A program made the translations under genes and the position numbers. From assembly GCA_031283385.1 (NCBI GenBank), contig JAITBW010000001.1, positions 1 to 15,865 on the forward strand: a stretch of 15,865 nt of DNA, written 5' to 3'. Of the stretch, positions 14,867 to 15,865 are shown in pieces. Source of the stretch: Nitrososphaerota archaeon. Lineage in GTDB: Archaea > Thermoproteota > Bathyarchaeia > Bathyarchaeales > Bathycorpusculaceae. How positions within the stretch are numbered: position 1 is the stretch's first letter; each line of letters begins with the position of its first letter. Below the pieces are notes generated by a model. That model saw only the letters and a program-made list of their open reading frames with translations, was not told the origin of the DNA and did no database searches.

Positions 14867-15865
14867 TTATTCGCATGCATAGTTGTCGAAGTAGCCTTTG
14901 ATTAGTATAATTGGTGTTCCTTTATCGCCGCTGCCGCTTATAAGGTCGCATAGGCTGCCTATTAGGTCTGTTAGGCGGCGTGGTGTGGTTCCTTCTGTTT
15001 CTTCTTTTCCCATGAGGTTTTTTTGTTTGTGTCGTATGCGTTCGATTATAGCTTCTCGTGCTTCATTTCCGCGTTTATCGGCTAGTTCGTTGTCAGCTAT
15101 ATATTTTAGTTTTAGTTCATTTGGCAGACCTATTAGGCCCTCTGTGTAGGCTGGAGATACTACGGGGTCTGCTAGTTCCCATATTTTGCCCACGGGGTCT
15201 TTGAAGGCGCCGTCGCCATAGATTAGGACTTCAACTTTTGCGCCTGTTTTTTCAAGTATTAACTGTTGAACTTTCGCTACGAATGCTTCTCCAGAGTGTG
15301 GGAAAAGCTTTACTTTATCATCACTAGCTTTATTTGAGCCTAAAAGGCCATATTTTTCATTATATCCGCTATTGTTTATGCTTCTAGTTAGAATATCGTC
15401 AAGGCCAAAGACTTTTTCAGCTCCGCCTGCAAGGAGCCGCTGTTTGGTTTGATTTCGTGTATGTATGTCCGCTGTTATGACGTTTTTTGTGTATTTCAAT
15501 ATTTCACAAGGATCATTTGCCAAAATAATCTCTGCCTGATTACCTATGTTACGGTAAAGCTCAAGATAATCTATTGCTGTAAACTTGTGCCGGAGATCAC
15601 CAAATAGTGCACGAAATTCCTGTTCATTAAAAACATCCCTATAGGGATTAACACCTGACTCAAATATTTGCTCAACACTTACTATATGATTACCCACTTC
15701 ATCACTGGGATAACTAAGCTGAATATAGAGCTTACCCACAGTCGCTGCAGCAGCCGCAGCTATACCTCTTAACAACATTGAAAACCTATTCCGGCTCAAA
15801 ATCGGAAAAACAATTCCAATAGAGCCCGAAGGAAATTTTTCCCTAACATCCGCCGCAATTTGCGC
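14867..15865 (-). CDS. Coenzyme F420-0:L-glutamate ligase-like protein (5' end outside window)
   Basis: The frame is open to the right edge, so the gene is longer than the 333 codons seen. A TTG at 15799 is not a convincing start, since family-like sequence (KFPSGSIGIVFPI) precedes it. The clearest family block is YGDGAFKDPVGKIWELADP (about 105-125 residues before the C terminus), then TEGTTPRRLTDLIGSLCDLI and a glycine-rich SGSGDKGTP with KGYFDNY near the end. This matches the longer CofE-related proteins annotated as F420-0:L-glutamate ligase, which occur in archaea and also in anaerobic bacteria that lack F420. The reaction (adding glutamate to an acid side chain) is likely, but the substrate may not be F420. 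An Ala-rich helix (AAAAAAT) lies in the visible N-terminal part. There is no pathway partner nearby. Confidence 0.72.
   Translation of the reverse strand, partial: AQIAADVREKFPSGSIGIVFPILSRNRFSMLLRGIAAAAAATVGKLYIQLSYPSDEVGNHIVSVEQIFESGVNPYRDVFNEQEFRALFGDLRHKFTAIDYLELYRNIGNQAEIILANDPCEILKYTKNVITADIHTRNQTKQRLLAGGAEKVFGLDDILTRSINNSGYNEKYGLLGSNKASDDKVKLFPHSGEAFVAKVQQLILEKTGAKVEVLIYGDGAFKDPVGKIWELADPVVSPAYTEGLIGLPNELKLKYIADNELADKRGNEAREAIIERIRHKQKNLMGKEETEGTTPRRLTDLIGSLCDLISGSGDKGTPIILIKGYFDNYACE

Noticed and set aside
14867..15799. Complete F420-ligase-like gene starting at TTG 15799
   Set aside because: In-frame sequence before it continues the protein (KFPSGSIGIVFPI) to the window edge, so the gene is cut by the window.
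1..15865. CRISPR arrays, tandem repeats, prophage or defence genes
   Set aside because: No regularly spaced repeats, cas genes, phage genes or toxin-antitoxin pairs could be seen. Apart from the IS end, the content is housekeeping.

Overview
The window looks like an AT-rich archaeal chromosome segment carrying ordinary biosynthetic genes. The archaeal call rests on four things: TATA-box promoters (TTTAAATA, TTTATATT, TTTTAAAT) about 25 nt before plausible transcript starts, several genes whose start lies almost at the predicted transcript 5' end, TGTACA 'TRP boxes' like those bound by the archaeal repressor TrpY, and a homologue of the F420 glutamate-ligase family. The mixture of NrdR/NrdD/NrdG, an F420-ligase-like protein and a compact trp operon would fit an anaerobic lineage such as Bathyarchaeia. 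That taxonomic guess is inference only.

Layout, left to right. 1-140: the end of an IS5-type insertion sequence with the first 31 codons of its transposase, cut by the window edge. 190-2775: a copper-handling pair, a CopZ-like chaperone and a CopA-type Cu(I) ATPase, behind a TATA box with a perfect 17-bp palindrome beside it. 2798-6110: nrdR-nrdD-nrdG, the anaerobic ribonucleotide reductase, its radical-SAM activase and the repressor NrdR; two NrdR-box-like sites bracket the TATA box. 6088-7344: an AT-rich region with a 73-aa Cys/His-rich protein, a possible 49-aa ORF, a possible 33-aa one-helix membrane peptide, and an S51-family peptidase-like gene. 7384-7803: a DUF3788 protein. 7821-8185: a gene-free, GC-rich (about 52%) block that folds into many helices and looks like a structured RNA of a family I cannot name. 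8199-14128: trpE-G-D-C-B-A on the minus strand, each gene overlapping the next by 4-8 nt, no trpF, behind a promoter with two TGTAC-type palindromes. 14130-14540: cutA. 14647-14734: tRNA-Leu(UAG) with encoded CCA. 14867-15865: a coenzyme F420-0:L-glutamate ligase-like gene running off the right edge. Almost everything is transcribed leftward; only the 33-aa ORF and the S51 gene are on the plus strand.

The observations most worth a second look are the unidentified ~365-nt structured RNA between trpA and the DUF3788 gene, the trpE 5' end (well-placed promoter, operators, RBS and ATG, but a one-base frame break before the conserved coding sequence), and the pairs of operators flanking the TATA boxes of trpE and nrdR.
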